The notes: generated from the sequence alone by a model not told the origin. Positions 20,190-28,811 are shown, numbered from the stretch's first letter. The stretch: DNA of 64,000 nt from Streptomyces monomycini (GCF_022271435.1 NZ_JAFIQY010000019.1:88412-152411), one strand, 5' to 3'. Translations and numbers: made by a program.

Positions 20190-21599
20190 TCATTGCCCGG
20201 TCTGCACGTCTTCCAGAATTCCCAGTGCGTCGGGTACGAGAATCGCGGCGGAGTAGTAGGTGCTCACCAGGTAGTTGGCGATCGCCTGGTCGCTGACGCC
20301 CATGAAGCGGACCGAGAGACCCGGTTCGTATTCGTCGGGAATTCCCGTCTGGTGCAGACCGACGACACCCTGCTTCTCCTCGCCGGTGCGCATCACCAGA
20401 AAGGAGCTCGTGCCGTCGGCGGAGACCGGGATCTTGTTGCACGGGAAGATGGGCACGCCGCGCCAGGAGGGCAGCGAGTGCCCCATGAAGTCGACCGCCG
20501 TCGGGTACAGGCCGCGTGCGCTGCACTGCCGGCCGAAGGCGGAGATGGCCTTGGGGTGGGCGAGCAGGAAGGCCGGGTCCTTCCAGACCGTCGCGAGCAG
20601 TTCGTCGAGGTCGTCGGGGGTGGGCGGGCCGCTGCGGGTACGGACGCGCTGGGTGAGGTCGGCGTTGTGCAGCAGGCCGAACTCGCGGTTGTTGACCATC
20701 TCGTGCTCCTGGCGCTCGCGCAGCGCCTGGATGGTCAGCCGCAGCTGTTCCTCGACCTGGTTCATCGGGTCGCTGTACAGGTCACCGACGCGTGTGTGGG
20801 CCCGCAGCACCGTCTGTGCGACGCTCAGTTCGTATTCGCGCGGCGTGAGTTCGTAGTCGGCGAAGGTGCCGGGCACGCGTGGTTCGCCGTGGTGGCCGGA
20901 GGCGACCTCGATGGCCGACTCGCCACTGGCGTTGCGCGGCGGCGCGGTGTCCGTCCCGGCTGCCGCGAGGTGTTCGCGCAGCTGCGGGGAGCGGTCCGTG
21001 ATCTCCTGCGCGGCCTGCCGGGGCAGGGCCATGACGGTGACCCGGGTGACCGCGCGGTAGGTGTACTGCCAGGAAGCGGCGGTGTCGGTGAGCAGCTCGT
21101 CGCCGAGGTGGTCGCCCCCGGCCAGGGCCCCCAGAACCGTTTCGTCGCCGTACTTGCCGGCGCCGATCCGGTCGACCCGGCCGTGCGCGACGAGCACCAG
21201 GCGGTCGGCCGGCGTGCCCGCCGCGGCGATCACGTCCCCGGGCGCGTACTCGTGCTGGACGAAGCGCTCGCCGAGCGCGCCGAGCACCTCGCTGTCGGTG
21301 AAGTCGCGCAGCGCGGGCAGTTCGCGCAGTTCGTCGGGGATGATCGATACTTCGGTGCCGGAGACGGCGAAGTCGACGCGCCCGTCCCCGACGGTGTAGG
21401 TCAGCCGCCGGTTGACGCGGTACGTACCGCCCGAGACCTGCACCCAGGGCAGCAGCCGCAGCAGCCAGCGCGAGGTGACGCCCTGCATCTGCGGGACGGT
21501 CTTGGTGGTCGTGGCCAGATTGCGTGCCGCGCCCGTCGTCAGACTGGAATTCTGCGTCTCGCCCCCGGGGCCGGGAATGGTCTCGTCGGTAACCGTCAC
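20190..21599 (-). CDS. second family 2B encapsulin shell protein, tandem paralogue
   Basis: 469 residues from GTG 21599. Architecture is the same as the downstream gene: the TTKTVPQMQG arm, a cNMP-like domain (about 90-220) and the HK97 shell part with the same landmark motifs. It is near-identical in the arm and E-loop regions and diverges in the cNMP domain. There GE becomes GD (DHLGDELL) and the phosphate Arg region reads SWQYTYRA, so nucleotide binding may be lost. Paired shell genes of this kind are known to form two-component shells. This gene is first in the operon and its promoter lies near 21693-21722. Confidence 0.93.
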   Translation of the reverse strand: MTVTDETIPGPGGETQNSSLTTGAARNLATTTKTVPQMQGVTSRWLLRLLPWVQVSGGTYRVNRRLTYTVGDGRVDFAVSGTEVSIIPDELRELPALRDFTDSEVLGALGERFVQHEYAPGDVIAAAGTPADRLVLVAHGRVDRIGAGKYGDETVLGALAGGDHLGDELLTDTAASWQYTYRAVTRVTVMALPRQAAQEITDRSPQLREHLAAAGTDTAPPRNASGESAIEVASGHHGEPRVPGTFADYELTPREYELSVAQTVLRAHTRVGDLYSDPMNQVEEQLRLTIQALRERQEHEMVNNREFGLLHNADLTQRVRTRSGPPTPDDLDELLATVWKDPAFLLAHPKAISAFGRQCSARGLYPTAVDFMGHSLPSWRGVPIFPCNKIPVSADGTSSFLVMRTGEEKQGVVGLHQTGIPDEYEPGLSVRFMGVSDQAIANYLVSTYYSAAILVPDALGILEDVQTGQ

Positions 21600-21987
21600 G
21601 TCTTCGCCACCAATCTAGGGAACTTGACAATCGGACGGCGGCCGGAGCCACGGCCGTTCCGTGCGGCGAGGCCCGTGCCGCTCGCCGCACTGAACATAGA
21701 CGTGTTGTTTTAATGTGGGCAATCACTCAAAAGAGTGGCATGAAAAATAATTGAGATGGACAGGTTTAGTGGAATCCGTCGTTGGAAAGTGTGCCGTGGT
21801 GATTCCGCTGGAGTGGCAGCGGACGGCACGGTGACGACGGAAGGCCGACGAGCTGACGGAGCGGATGATCCGCCGGAAGGAAACCGGTGCGCGGCGGCCG
21901 TGCGGGCAGCGGTTCTCCGAGTCTCGGCAGTGGGTACGTACGTACGGATACGGGTGCGGGGCGTCCGAGCGGGCCTCGGACACCGTC
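21600..21987. other. intergenic region upstream of the encapsulin operon
   Basis: 388 bases between the small protein (minus) and the second shell gene (minus). It contains the AT-rich promoter zone at 21690-21770. GGAATC near 21770 and GATTCC about 30 bases further on form another spaced inverted pair. No cargo-like or other gene was found here. Confidence 0.5.
21693..21737 (-). promoter_or_regulatory. promoter and inverted-repeat operator candidate of the encapsulin operon
   Basis: On the minus strand TTGCCC (21717-21722) and TATGTT (21693-21698) are 18 bases apart, giving a leader of about 85 bases before GTG 21599. Directly upstream of the -35, CACTC and GAGTG (21724-21737) form an inverted repeat around AAAA. 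The stretch is unusually AT-rich for this genome, as regulated promoters often are. Confidence 0.5.
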
Positions 21988-22290
21988 TCAGCCGGCGACG
22001 TCCGGCCGGCCGGCCCCGAGCGGCCCGTACATCTCGGCGAACGCCATGTCGGCGCACCGGCCCAGACTCGTCAGCAGCCCGGCGGCGTTCTCCTGGGGGG
22101 CCGAAGAGGCCGCCGGATCGGCGTACTCCTCCAGCACCAGATAGGCGCCGGGCTCGGGGAGGGGGAACCAGCGATAGGTCGGGCCGCACGGCTCCGGACC
22201 GGCCGCCTCGTGCAGAGCGGTGGCACTCCGCTCGGTGCCGTCCTGCCGGCGGTCGCGGACATCGAACCGGGCACGAACAAAGATGCTCAT
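21988..22290 (-). CDS. small conserved protein, possibly a dimeric alpha/beta-barrel (ABM-like) protein
   Basis: 100 residues from ATG 22290 (MSIFVRARFDVRD). A longer in-frame ORF extends upstream but is Gly/Arg-rich noise. The strand-helix pattern (beta start MSIFVRARFDV, YRWFPLPEPGAYLVLEEY in the middle) and size recall the antibiotic-biosynthesis-monooxygenase or stress-barrel fold. No catalytic signature proves it. It lies between xylB and the shell genes on the same strand, 107 bases after xylB, so co-transcription with xylB is possible. Confidence 0.6.
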   Translation of the reverse strand: MSIFVRARFDVRDRRQDGTERSATALHEAAGPEPCGPTYRWFPLPEPGAYLVLEEYADPAASSAPQENAAGLLTSLGRCADMAFAEMYGPLGAGRPDVAG

Positions 22291-22397
22291 GCCCGGCACC
22301 CCATCACAAGATCCGCGCTCGCGGTACGGCGCCGTCCGAATCCGCTGCCCGGATGCGGAGTTCCGCCGACCGCTTGCCCCACGGGAACATGCCCCGG

Positions 22398-23861
22398 TCA
22401 GGCCCCCAGCAGCGGCCCGCCCGCCGCCAGCGTCTCCGCCAGCCGCTCCCGCGCCGCCGTGTCGCACGGCACCGCCGGATACTCGGCGCCGCGCGCCGTC
22501 CCCCACCGGCGCGCCACCGCCGCCGGGTCCTCACCCAGCAGCAGCCCCGCCGCCTGCGCCGCCGCGCCCAGAGCGACCAGTTCGCGGGCCTCCGGCACCA
22601 CCACCGGCCGCCCCGAGAGGCGGCGCACGGTGTCCCGCCACGCGTTCCCGCGGGCTCCGCCGCCGATCAGCAGCAGCGGCGCATCGGCCGGTACGTCCTC
22701 GTCCACGATTCGGTCCAGCGCCTGGAGCAGCGCGAACACCGCACCGTCGTACGCCGCTTGGAGCAACTGGCCGCGTGTCGTGTCGTGCCGCAGGCCGTGC
22801 AGCAACCCGGACGCCCGCGGCAGGTCGGGCGTGCGCTCACCGTCGAGGAAGGGCAGCATCACCGCCGACCCGCCGGGCTCGACGTCCTCCCGGTCCAGCC
22901 CGAGCAGGGCCGCGACCCGGTCCACGGCCAGCGTGCAGTTCAGGGTGCAGGCCAGCGGCAGCCAGTCGCCGCGCGCGTCGGCGAACCCGGCGACCGTGCC
23001 CGTCGGATCGCCGTCCGGGCGCCGGGTGGACACCGCGTAGACCGTGCCCGACGTCCCGAGGCTCAGTACGGGCTGTCCGGGGCGCAGCCCGAGTCCCAGC
23101 GCCGCCGCCATGTTGTCGCCGGTGCCCGTGGCGACCAGCGCGCCGTGGGGCAGCGGCAGTTCGCCGCCCTTTACGGTGCCCACCGCCTCACCCGGCAGCG
23201 CGACCCGCGGCAGTGCCTTCGGGTCCAGGCCGATGTGCCCGAGGATCTCCGCGTCGTACGCCTCGTCGGCCGGCGACCACCAGCCGGTCCCGGAGGCGTC
23301 GCCGCGGTCGGTGACCGCCTCGCCGCCGATGCGTGCGGTGAGGTAGTCGTGCGGCAGCCGCACCGCGGCCGTCGCGTCGGCCGCCGCGGGTTCGTTCTCG
23401 CGCAGCCAGGCCCACTTCGTCACGGTGAACGCCGGCAGCGGCACACTCCCCACCCGCCGCGCCCACGCCCCCGGCCCGCCGTGCTCCGCGAGCAGACGCC
23501 GGTGCTGGGGCGCCGACCGCACGTCGTTCCACAGCAAGGCCGGACGCACCGGCCGCCCCGAGGCGTCGAGGGTGACCAGACCGTGCTGCTGGCCGGCGAC
23601 GGACACGGCCGCCGCCTGCCGCGCGGCGTCACCGCACTGATCCAGCGCCGCGCCGAGCGCGCTCCACCACTGTTCGGGGTCGCTCTCCTTGCCGGCGCCG
23701 CCGAGGTCCGAACCGTCGGCGGCCGTGCCGCCGGTGACCACGTGCGGAGCCTGGCCGCGGGCCACGACCCGGCCGGTCGCGGCGTCCACCACGAGCACCT
23801 TGGCCGACTGGGTGGAGCTGTCCACGCCGACGACGAGCGGTCCCGCTGCCTGTGTGCTCAA
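22398..23861 (-). CDS. xylB: xylulokinase
   Basis: 487 residues. The frame opens at a TTG (23861) preceded by a strong GAGGGAG site 8 bases upstream, so TTG is the likely start. The N-terminal phosphate loop VGVDSSTQS, VAGQQHGLV and LLWNDVRS (substrate loop) match bacterial XylB closely. The C-terminal GGGARGNAWRD completes the FGGY fold. It phosphorylates D-xylulose after xylose isomerase, whose gene is divergent next door. It has the usual length, with no added disordered tail at either end. Confidence 0.93.
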   Translation of the reverse strand: MSTQAAGPLVVGVDSSTQSAKVLVVDAATGRVVARGQAPHVVTGGTAADGSDLGGAGKESDPEQWWSALGAALDQCGDAARQAAAVSVAGQQHGLVTLDASGRPVRPALLWNDVRSAPQHRRLLAEHGGPGAWARRVGSVPLPAFTVTKWAWLRENEPAAADATAAVRLPHDYLTARIGGEAVTDRGDASGTGWWSPADEAYDAEILGHIGLDPKALPRVALPGEAVGTVKGGELPLPHGALVATGTGDNMAAALGLGLRPGQPVLSLGTSGTVYAVSTRRPDGDPTGTVAGFADARGDWLPLACTLNCTLAVDRVAALLGLDREDVEPGGSAVMLPFLDGERTPDLPRASGLLHGLRHDTTRGQLLQAAYDGAVFALLQALDRIVDEDVPADAPLLLIGGGARGNAWRDTVRRLSGRPVVVPEARELVALGAAAQAAGLLLGEDPAAVARRWGTARGAEYPAVPCDTAARERLAETLAAGGPLLGA

Positions 23862-23944
23862 CGCGTTCTCCCTCTTCGCACCGCGGGGAACACCCCGCCG
23901 GACACCGGGTACCTCGCCCGTCCCGGGGCTTCCCCGGCGTGCTG

Positions 23945-23985
23945 CCGCATATTAGTTTGGCCCCGCCTTATTGTGTAAAGCGCCA
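23945..23985. promoter_or_regulatory. divergent xylB/xylA promoter-operator region
   Basis: This is an AT-rich island in a GC-rich gap. On the minus strand TTTACA (23974-23979) and TAATAT (23949-23954) are 19 bases apart, a plausible xylB promoter. On the plus strand TATTGT overlaps the same bases and could be the -10 of xylA. Overlapping divergent promoters would let one repressor control both genes. No xylR-like regulator gene is in the window. Confidence 0.5.
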
Positions 23986-24009
23986 TGACGAATGGGCCGA
24001 GGAGTCGCG

Positions 24010-25173
24010 ATGAGCTGTCAGCCCGTGCCCGAGGACAAGTTCAGTTTCGGCCTGTGGACGGTCGGCTGGCAGGGCCGCGACCCCTTCGGGGACGCCACCC
24101 GCCGCCCGCTCGACCCCGTCGAGTCCGTCCACCGGCTGGCGGAACTGGGCGCGTACGGCATCACCTTCCACGACGACGACCTGATCCCCTTCGGCTCCGG
24201 CGACATCGCGCGCGAGGCGGCGGTCAAACGTTTCCGCCAGGCACTGGACGCCACCGGCCTGACCGTGCCGATGGCCACGACCAACCTCTTCACCCATCCC
24301 GTCTTCAAGGACGGCGCGTTCACCGCCAACGACCGCGACGTCCGGCGCTACGCCCTGCGCAAGACCCTGCGCAACATCGACCTCGCGGCCGAGCTGGGCG
24401 CCCGTACGTACGTGGCGTGGGGCGGGCGCGAGGGCGCGGAGTCCGGCGCGGCCAAGGACGTGCGCGCCGCGCTGGACCGGATGCGGGAGGCGTTCGACCT
24501 GCTCGGCCAGTACGTCGTCGAGCAGGGTTACGACCTGCGGTTCGCCATCGAGCCCAAGCCCAACGAGCCACGCGGCGACATCCTGCTGCCCACCGTCGGC
24601 CACGCCCTCGCCTTCATCGGACAGCTGGAGCGGCCCGAGCTGTACGGCGTCAACCCGGAGGTCGGGCACGAGCAGATGGCCGGGCTCAACGTCCCGCACG
24701 GCATCGCCCAGGCCCTGTGGGCCGGCAAACTCTTCCACATCGACCTGAACGGGCAGTCCGGCGCCAAGTACGACCAGGACCTGCGCTTCGGTGCCGGGGA
24801 CCTGCGCGCCGCCTTCTGGCTGGTGGACCTGCTGGAGACGGCGGGCTACGAGGGCCCCAGGCACTTCGACTTCAAGCCGCCGCGCACCGAGGACCTGGAC
24901 GGGGTGTGGGCCTCGGCGGCCGGCTGCATGCGTACCTACCTGCTCCTCAAGGAGCGCGCCGCGGCCTTCCGCGCCGACCCGGCCGTCCAAGAGGCCCTGC
25001 GCGCCTCCCGGGTGGACGAGCTGGCCCGGCCCACCGCCGAGGACGGGCTCGCCGGTCTCCTCGCGGACCGTACGGCGTACGAGTCCTTCGACGTGGAGGC
25101 GGCCGCCGCCCGCGGCATGGCGTTCGAACAGCTCGACCAGCTGGCCATGGACCACCTGCTGCGGGCCCGCTGA
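24010..25173 (+). CDS. xylA: xylose isomerase
   Basis: 387 residues from ATG 24010, chosen over ATG 23992 because GAGGAG sits at the right distance and the length equals Streptomyces XylA. Catalytic H54 and D57 lie in FHDDDLIPFG, metal ligands E181 and K183 in IEPKPNEPRGD, and E217 and H220 in NPEVGHEQ. These match the numbering of the well-studied glucose isomerases. It converts D-xylose to D-xylulose in the cytoplasm. It is divergent from xylB and convergent with the acetylxylan esterase. Confidence 0.97.
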   Translation: MSCQPVPEDKFSFGLWTVGWQGRDPFGDATRRPLDPVESVHRLAELGAYGITFHDDDLIPFGSGDIAREAAVKRFRQALDATGLTVPMATTNLFTHPVFKDGAFTANDRDVRRYALRKTLRNIDLAAELGARTYVAWGGREGAESGAAKDVRAALDRMREAFDLLGQYVVEQGYDLRFAIEPKPNEPRGDILLPTVGHALAFIGQLERPELYGVNPEVGHEQMAGLNVPHGIAQALWAGKLFHIDLNGQSGAKYDQDLRFGAGDLRAAFWLVDLLETAGYEGPRHFDFKPPRTEDLDGVWASAAGCMRTYLLLKERAAAFRADPAVQEALRASRVDELARPTAEDGLAGLLADRTAYESFDVEAAAARGMAFEQLDQLAMDHLLRAR

Positions 25174-25209
25174 CCAGCCCCCAGGGAGGCGGCTCGCACG
25201 GGAGCCCGG

Positions 25210-26175
25210 TCAGCTGAACAGCTTGCGCAGGAAGCGGATCTCCTCCGTCCGCTGATGCCCGCCGCCGCCCTCGTGCCCGTTGAACCGCCACAGCCGCAAC
25301 TCCTTGGGGCCCGCGTAGTGGTGGTACGCGGCGAAGCCGGTGGAGGCGGGCGTGATCGGGTCGCGCAGCGCGGTCCCGAAGAGCGCGGGGGCGCTCGCGC
25401 GGGCCGCGAAGTTCAGGCCGTCGAAGTGGTCGAGGGTGTGCAGGGCGGCGTCGACCTCGGTCCGGGCCCCCGCGAGGTAACGGGAGAGTTCGCCGTACGG
25501 GCCTTCGTCGGTGATCTCGACGGCGCGCCGCACATGCGTCAGGAACGGTACGTCGATCAGCGCGCCCGCGAGCCCGGGCACCAGCCCGGCGACGGCCAGC
25601 GCGATGGCGCCGCCCTGGCTGCCGCCCGCCACCACGACACGCCCGGCGTCCACCGCCGCGTGGCCGCGCGCTGCCGCCACGGCCCGTACGCCGTCGGTGT
25701 AGACCCGGCGGTAGTAGTAGTCGTCCGGGTCGAGCAGCCCTTGCGTCATCTTGCCGGGCACCCCCGGGTGAGGGGAGCCTACGGGGTCCGGGGTGGAGCC
25801 GGGCCGGTTGGGGCCGCTCTGCCCCCGGGTGTCCATGACCAGCGTGGCGTAGCCCGACACCGGCCACATCAGCCAGTCCTGCGGGTGCAGCCGGCCGCCT
25901 CCGTACCCGAGGTACTGCACGACACAGGGCACCGGGCCGCTGGTCTCGCGGGGCAGCAGGAACCAGCCCCGGATACGGTGTCCGTCGTAGCCCGAGAACT
26001 CCGCGTCGTACGTATGCAGCAGTGACAGGCCCGCGTCGGTCTCCTCGAAGCGCGCGTCGAGGTCGTACGCACCGGCTTCGTCCAGCGTGCGCCGCCAGAA
26101 CGCGTCGAATCCGTCGGGTTCGGGCAGCGGCGGACGGTAGCTGCGCAGCTGGTCCAGGGGCAGGTCGACGAACAA
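25210..26175 (-). CDS. acetylxylan esterase / cephalosporin-C deacetylase (AXE1 family)
   Basis: 321 residues. The start is a TTG (26175) with GGAGG seven bases upstream. The alpha/beta-hydrolase fold has nucleophile S186 in GGSQGG, the conserved RGQ motif near 117-119, an acid in the RDPITP loop and a C-terminal His in NGHEGGG. No signal peptide is present, so it should deacetylate short imported xylo-oligosaccharides or other small acetyl esters in the cytoplasm. It is convergent with xylA, fitting xylan use, and lies 104 bases after the amino-acid ABC ATPase. Confidence 0.9.
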   Translation of the reverse strand: MFVDLPLDQLRSYRPPLPEPDGFDAFWRRTLDEAGAYDLDARFEETDAGLSLLHTYDAEFSGYDGHRIRGWFLLPRETSGPVPCVVQYLGYGGGRLHPQDWLMWPVSGYATLVMDTRGQSGPNRPGSTPDPVGSPHPGVPGKMTQGLLDPDDYYYRRVYTDGVRAVAAARGHAAVDAGRVVVAGGSQGGAIALAVAGLVPGLAGALIDVPFLTHVRRAVEITDEGPYGELSRYLAGARTEVDAALHTLDHFDGLNFAARASAPALFGTALRDPITPASTGFAAYHHYAGPKELRLWRFNGHEGGGGHQRTEEIRFLRKLFS

Positions 26176-26279
26176 GCGGTGCCTCCAGGTCGGGAGTGGA
26201 CGGCGGGCCCGCGACAGTCTCCGGCGCTCGCCGGGTACCGGGCGCGCAACCTACCAGCCGCCGCCCGCCGCCCGCTCGG

Positions 26280-27122
26280 TCACGGCGCGGGCCGCTCCTC
26301 CTCCGCCCCTGGTGCACCGGCCTCCGGCACCTCGCTGAGCCCGGCGGCCGCCGGATCGAGCACCCGGGCCAGGAACGTCCGCGTCCGCTCGTGCTGCGGA
26401 TCGGCCACCACCCGTTCCGGTGGCCCCTCCTCGACGATGACCCCGCCGTCCATGAACACCACCCGGTCGGCGACCTCCCGCGCGAAACTCATCTCATGGG
26501 TGACGACGAGCATCGTCATACCGTCCTGGGCGAGGGACCGCATCACCGCCAGCACGTCACCCACCAGCTCCGGATCGAGCGCCGAGGTCGGCTCGTCGAA
26601 GAGCATCAGCTCCGGCTCCATGGACAGCGCGCGGGCGATGGCCACCCGCTGCTGCTGGCCGCCCGACAGCTGCGCCGGATACGCGGTCTCCTTGTCGCTC
26701 AGACCGACCCGCGCGAGATTGGCGCGCGCGACCCGCTGCGCCGCGGCCCGGTCGCGGCGCAGCACCCGCCGCTGGGCGATGGTCAGGTTCTCCCGGACGG
26801 TCAGATGCGGGAAGAGGTTGAAGGACTGGAAGACCATCCCGATCCGGCGCCGGACCCGGTCGATGTCCACATCCGGGTCGGTGACCTCGGTGCCCGCCAC
26901 GGTGACCCGGCCCGCGGTCGGCTCCTCCAGCAGGTTCACACAGCGCAGCAGCGTCGACTTGCCCGACCCCGAAGGACCGATGACGCACACCACCTCGCCC
27001 CGCTCCACGGAGAAGTCGATGCCCTTGAGCACCTCCAGTGCGCCGAAGGACTTGTGCAGCCCCTCGACCTCGATCGCCCGTCCTGCCGTCGCCGGCTCGC
27101 CGTCGGTGCGCACCGCCGTCAC
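26280..27122 (-). CDS. polar amino-acid ABC transporter ATP-binding protein (GlnQ type)
   Basis: 280 residues from GTG 27122, which overlaps the permease stop by 4 bases. Walker A GPSGSGKST, Q-loop VFQSFNLFPHLTV, signature LSGGQQQRV, Walker B LMLFDEPTSALDPE and the H-loop THEMSFAREVADRVVFMDGG are all intact. FNLFPHLTV together with DEPTSALDPELV marks the amino-acid importer branch. The last 35 residues are an acidic low-complexity tail. Confidence 0.93.
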   Translation of the reverse strand: MTAVRTDGEPATAGRAIEVEGLHKSFGALEVLKGIDFSVERGEVVCVIGPSGSGKSTLLRCVNLLEEPTAGRVTVAGTEVTDPDVDIDRVRRRIGMVFQSFNLFPHLTVRENLTIAQRRVLRRDRAAAQRVARANLARVGLSDKETAYPAQLSGGQQQRVAIARALSMEPELMLFDEPTSALDPELVGDVLAVMRSLAQDGMTMLVVTHEMSFAREVADRVVFMDGGVIVEEGPPERVVADPQHERTRTFLARVLDPAAAGLSEVPEAGAPGAEEERPAP

Positions 27123-27904
27123 CTCGCCTTCGCCGTACGGGCCTCCAGCCGCCGGACCAACTGGCCCAGGGGGAGGGTGATGACGAGATAGAGCAGACCG
27201 GCCACGAGGATCGGCGTCAGGCTCTTGTGCTCGTTGAGGGCGTCCCGCCCGAAGTTCGCCAGCTCGAACTGACCGAGCGACAGACCGAGCAGATAGACCA
27301 GCGAGGAGTCCTTGGTGAGCAGGATCAGTTCGTTGGTCAGCGGCGGCAGGACGATCCGGAACGCCTGCGGTATGACGATCGAACGCATCGCGCGGCCCGG
27401 CGACATCCCCAGCGAACGCGCCGCCTCGGTCTGCCCCTTGGGCACGGCCTGGATGCCGGCCCGGATGGTCTCCGCCATGTACGCGGCGCCGACCAGACCC
27501 AGCGAGAGCATCACGGTGATGTTCATGTCCAGCGCGACCTCGAAGGCCAGCGGCACGCCGAAGCCGAGCGCGATGAACACCAGCAGTGCCGGCACCCCGC
27601 GGAAGAACTCGATGTAGGTGACGGCGAGCCACCGGTACGGCGGCACCTGCGACAGCCGCATCAGCGCCAGCACCAGCCCGAGCCCCAGACCGAACCCGAA
27701 GCCGAGCAGGGTGTACAGGACGGTGTTGACCAGCGCGGTGGTGATGATGTCGGGGAACAGCGCCTTGGCGACTTCCACGTCGAAGAACGCGTGGCGCAGC
27801 GTCCCCCAGTCGGCGACCAGGGCGAGGACGAGCACGGCGGCGGCCAGCACGGCGTACTGACCGCCGCGCAGGAGGCGGGCCCTCCGGCGTCGGGACAGGG
27901 GCAT
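27119..27904 (-). CDS. polar amino-acid ABC transporter permease (HisM/GlnP type)
   Basis: 261 residues. After a basic N-terminus there are about five or six membrane helices, with the family motif TYIEFFRGVPALLVF and the EAA loop EAARSLGMSPGRAMRSIVIPQAFR. As the only permease it probably works as a homodimer. It lies 30 bases downstream of the binding protein. Confidence 0.92.
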   Translation of the reverse strand: MPLSRRRRARLLRGGQYAVLAAAVLVLALVADWGTLRHAFFDVEVAKALFPDIITTALVNTVLYTLLGFGFGLGLGLVLALMRLSQVPPYRWLAVTYIEFFRGVPALLVFIALGFGVPLAFEVALDMNITVMLSLGLVGAAYMAETIRAGIQAVPKGQTEAARSLGMSPGRAMRSIVIPQAFRIVLPPLTNELILLTKDSSLVYLLGLSLGQFELANFGRDALNEHKSLTPILVAGLLYLVITLPLGQLVRRLEARTAKAR

Positions 27905-27934
27905 CGGTGTCGGCTCCTCTTGCTGGCCGCGGGA

Positions 27935-28750
27935 TCAGCGCTGCTGGGGCGTGGTGCCGAACCACTTCTTGTAGATCCGGTCGTAACTGCCGTCGGACCG
28001 GGCCTGCTTCAGCACCTCGTTGATCTTCTTGCGCAGCGCGTCGTTGCCGGTGCGCACGCCGATCCCGTAGTGCTCGCCGGTGTCGAACTCCGCCGTCACC
28101 GCCGTGTCCGGGTTCTGCTTGACGTAGTCGAACAGCACCCCGTTGTCGTTGATGCCCGCGTCCACCTGCCCGGACTTCACGGCGGTCAGCAGCAGCCCCA
28201 GGTCCTCGAACTCGACCAGCTCGACGCCCGCGCCGTGCTTCTTGGCGTACTCGGCGCCGGTGGTGGCCTTCTGGTGGCCGAGCTTCTTCCCCTTGAGGTC
28301 CTCGACCTTCTTGTAGGCGCCGCCCTTCTTGGTGATGAGCGCCTGGGTGGCGTCGAAATACGGGTCGGAGAAGTCCATGACCTGGTCGCGCTTGGCGTTG
28401 ATGGTCATGCCCGCCGCGGCCAGGTCGCACTTGCGGATGGCGAAGTCCTGGCCGGTTTCGATGCCTTCGAAGGGCGTGTTGACGATCTCCTGCGGCACCT
28501 TCAGCGCCTTGGCGACCAGATCGACCAGGTCCACGTCGAACCCGACGATCTTGCCCTCCTTCTTCACCTGGAAGGGCGCGTACGGCAGATGGGTGCAGGT
28601 CTTGAGCGTGCCGGGGGAGACGAGCTGGACGCCCGAGGCCGACTTCTCGCCGGCCGCCCCGCCCGACTTGGTGCTGGTGCAGCCCGTGGCGAGAAGGGCG
28701 GCGGCCGCGACGAGGGCGGCCGTGGCGGACATCGAGGAGCGAACGGACAC
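27935..28750 (-). CDS. amino-acid ABC transporter substrate-binding lipoprotein
   Basis: 271 residues from GTG 28750 with GGAGGA just upstream. The signal peptide ends in lipobox LATGC (Cys24). The SBP family 3 layout is clear: GFDVDLVDLVAKAL, FEGIETGQDFAIRKCDLAAAGMTI and FSDPYFDATQALI. The ligand is unknown. The neighbouring homocysteine methyltransferase makes a methionine-related or other amino acid possible, but this is not proven. Confidence 0.92.
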   Translation of the reverse strand: MSVRSSMSATAALVAAAALLATGCTSTKSGGAAGEKSASGVQLVSPGTLKTCTHLPYAPFQVKKEGKIVGFDVDLVDLVAKALKVPQEIVNTPFEGIETGQDFAIRKCDLAAAGMTINAKRDQVMDFSDPYFDATQALITKKGGAYKKVEDLKGKKLGHQKATTGAEYAKKHGAGVELVEFEDLGLLLTAVKSGQVDAGINDNGVLFDYVKQNPDTAVTAEFDTGEHYGIGVRTGNDALRKKINEVLKQARSDGSYDRIYKKWFGTTPQQR

Positions 28751-28765
28751 TGGTCCTCCGGATCA

Positions 28766-28811
28766 GGATGCGGCCCCACACTCACCGGTCGGAGGTGAGT
28801 TGGCTGCATCC
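28766..28811 (-). promoter_or_regulatory. structured leader hairpin upstream of the amino-acid ABC operon
   Basis: On the transcribed minus strand ACTCACC pairs with GGTGAGT (28794-28800 with 28780-28786). Outside it GGATGCAGCC pairs with the GGCCGCATCC side (28802-28811 with 28766-28775) with one mismatch, giving a two-storey stem. It ends only 16 bases before GTG 28750. It may be the terminator of the upstream mmuM or an attenuator of the transporter. It does not match a SAM or cobalamin riboswitch core that I can recognise. Confidence 0.55.

Noticed and set aside
18675..21599. Crp/Fnr-type transcription regulators (older annotation of these genes)
   Set aside because: There is a cNMP-like domain but no helix-turn-helix. 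The C-terminal half is the encapsulin shell fold.
18426..21713. 1095-codon plus-strand frame
   Set aside because: Antisense to both encapsulin genes. Its internal repeats simply mirror the paralogy of the two shell genes.
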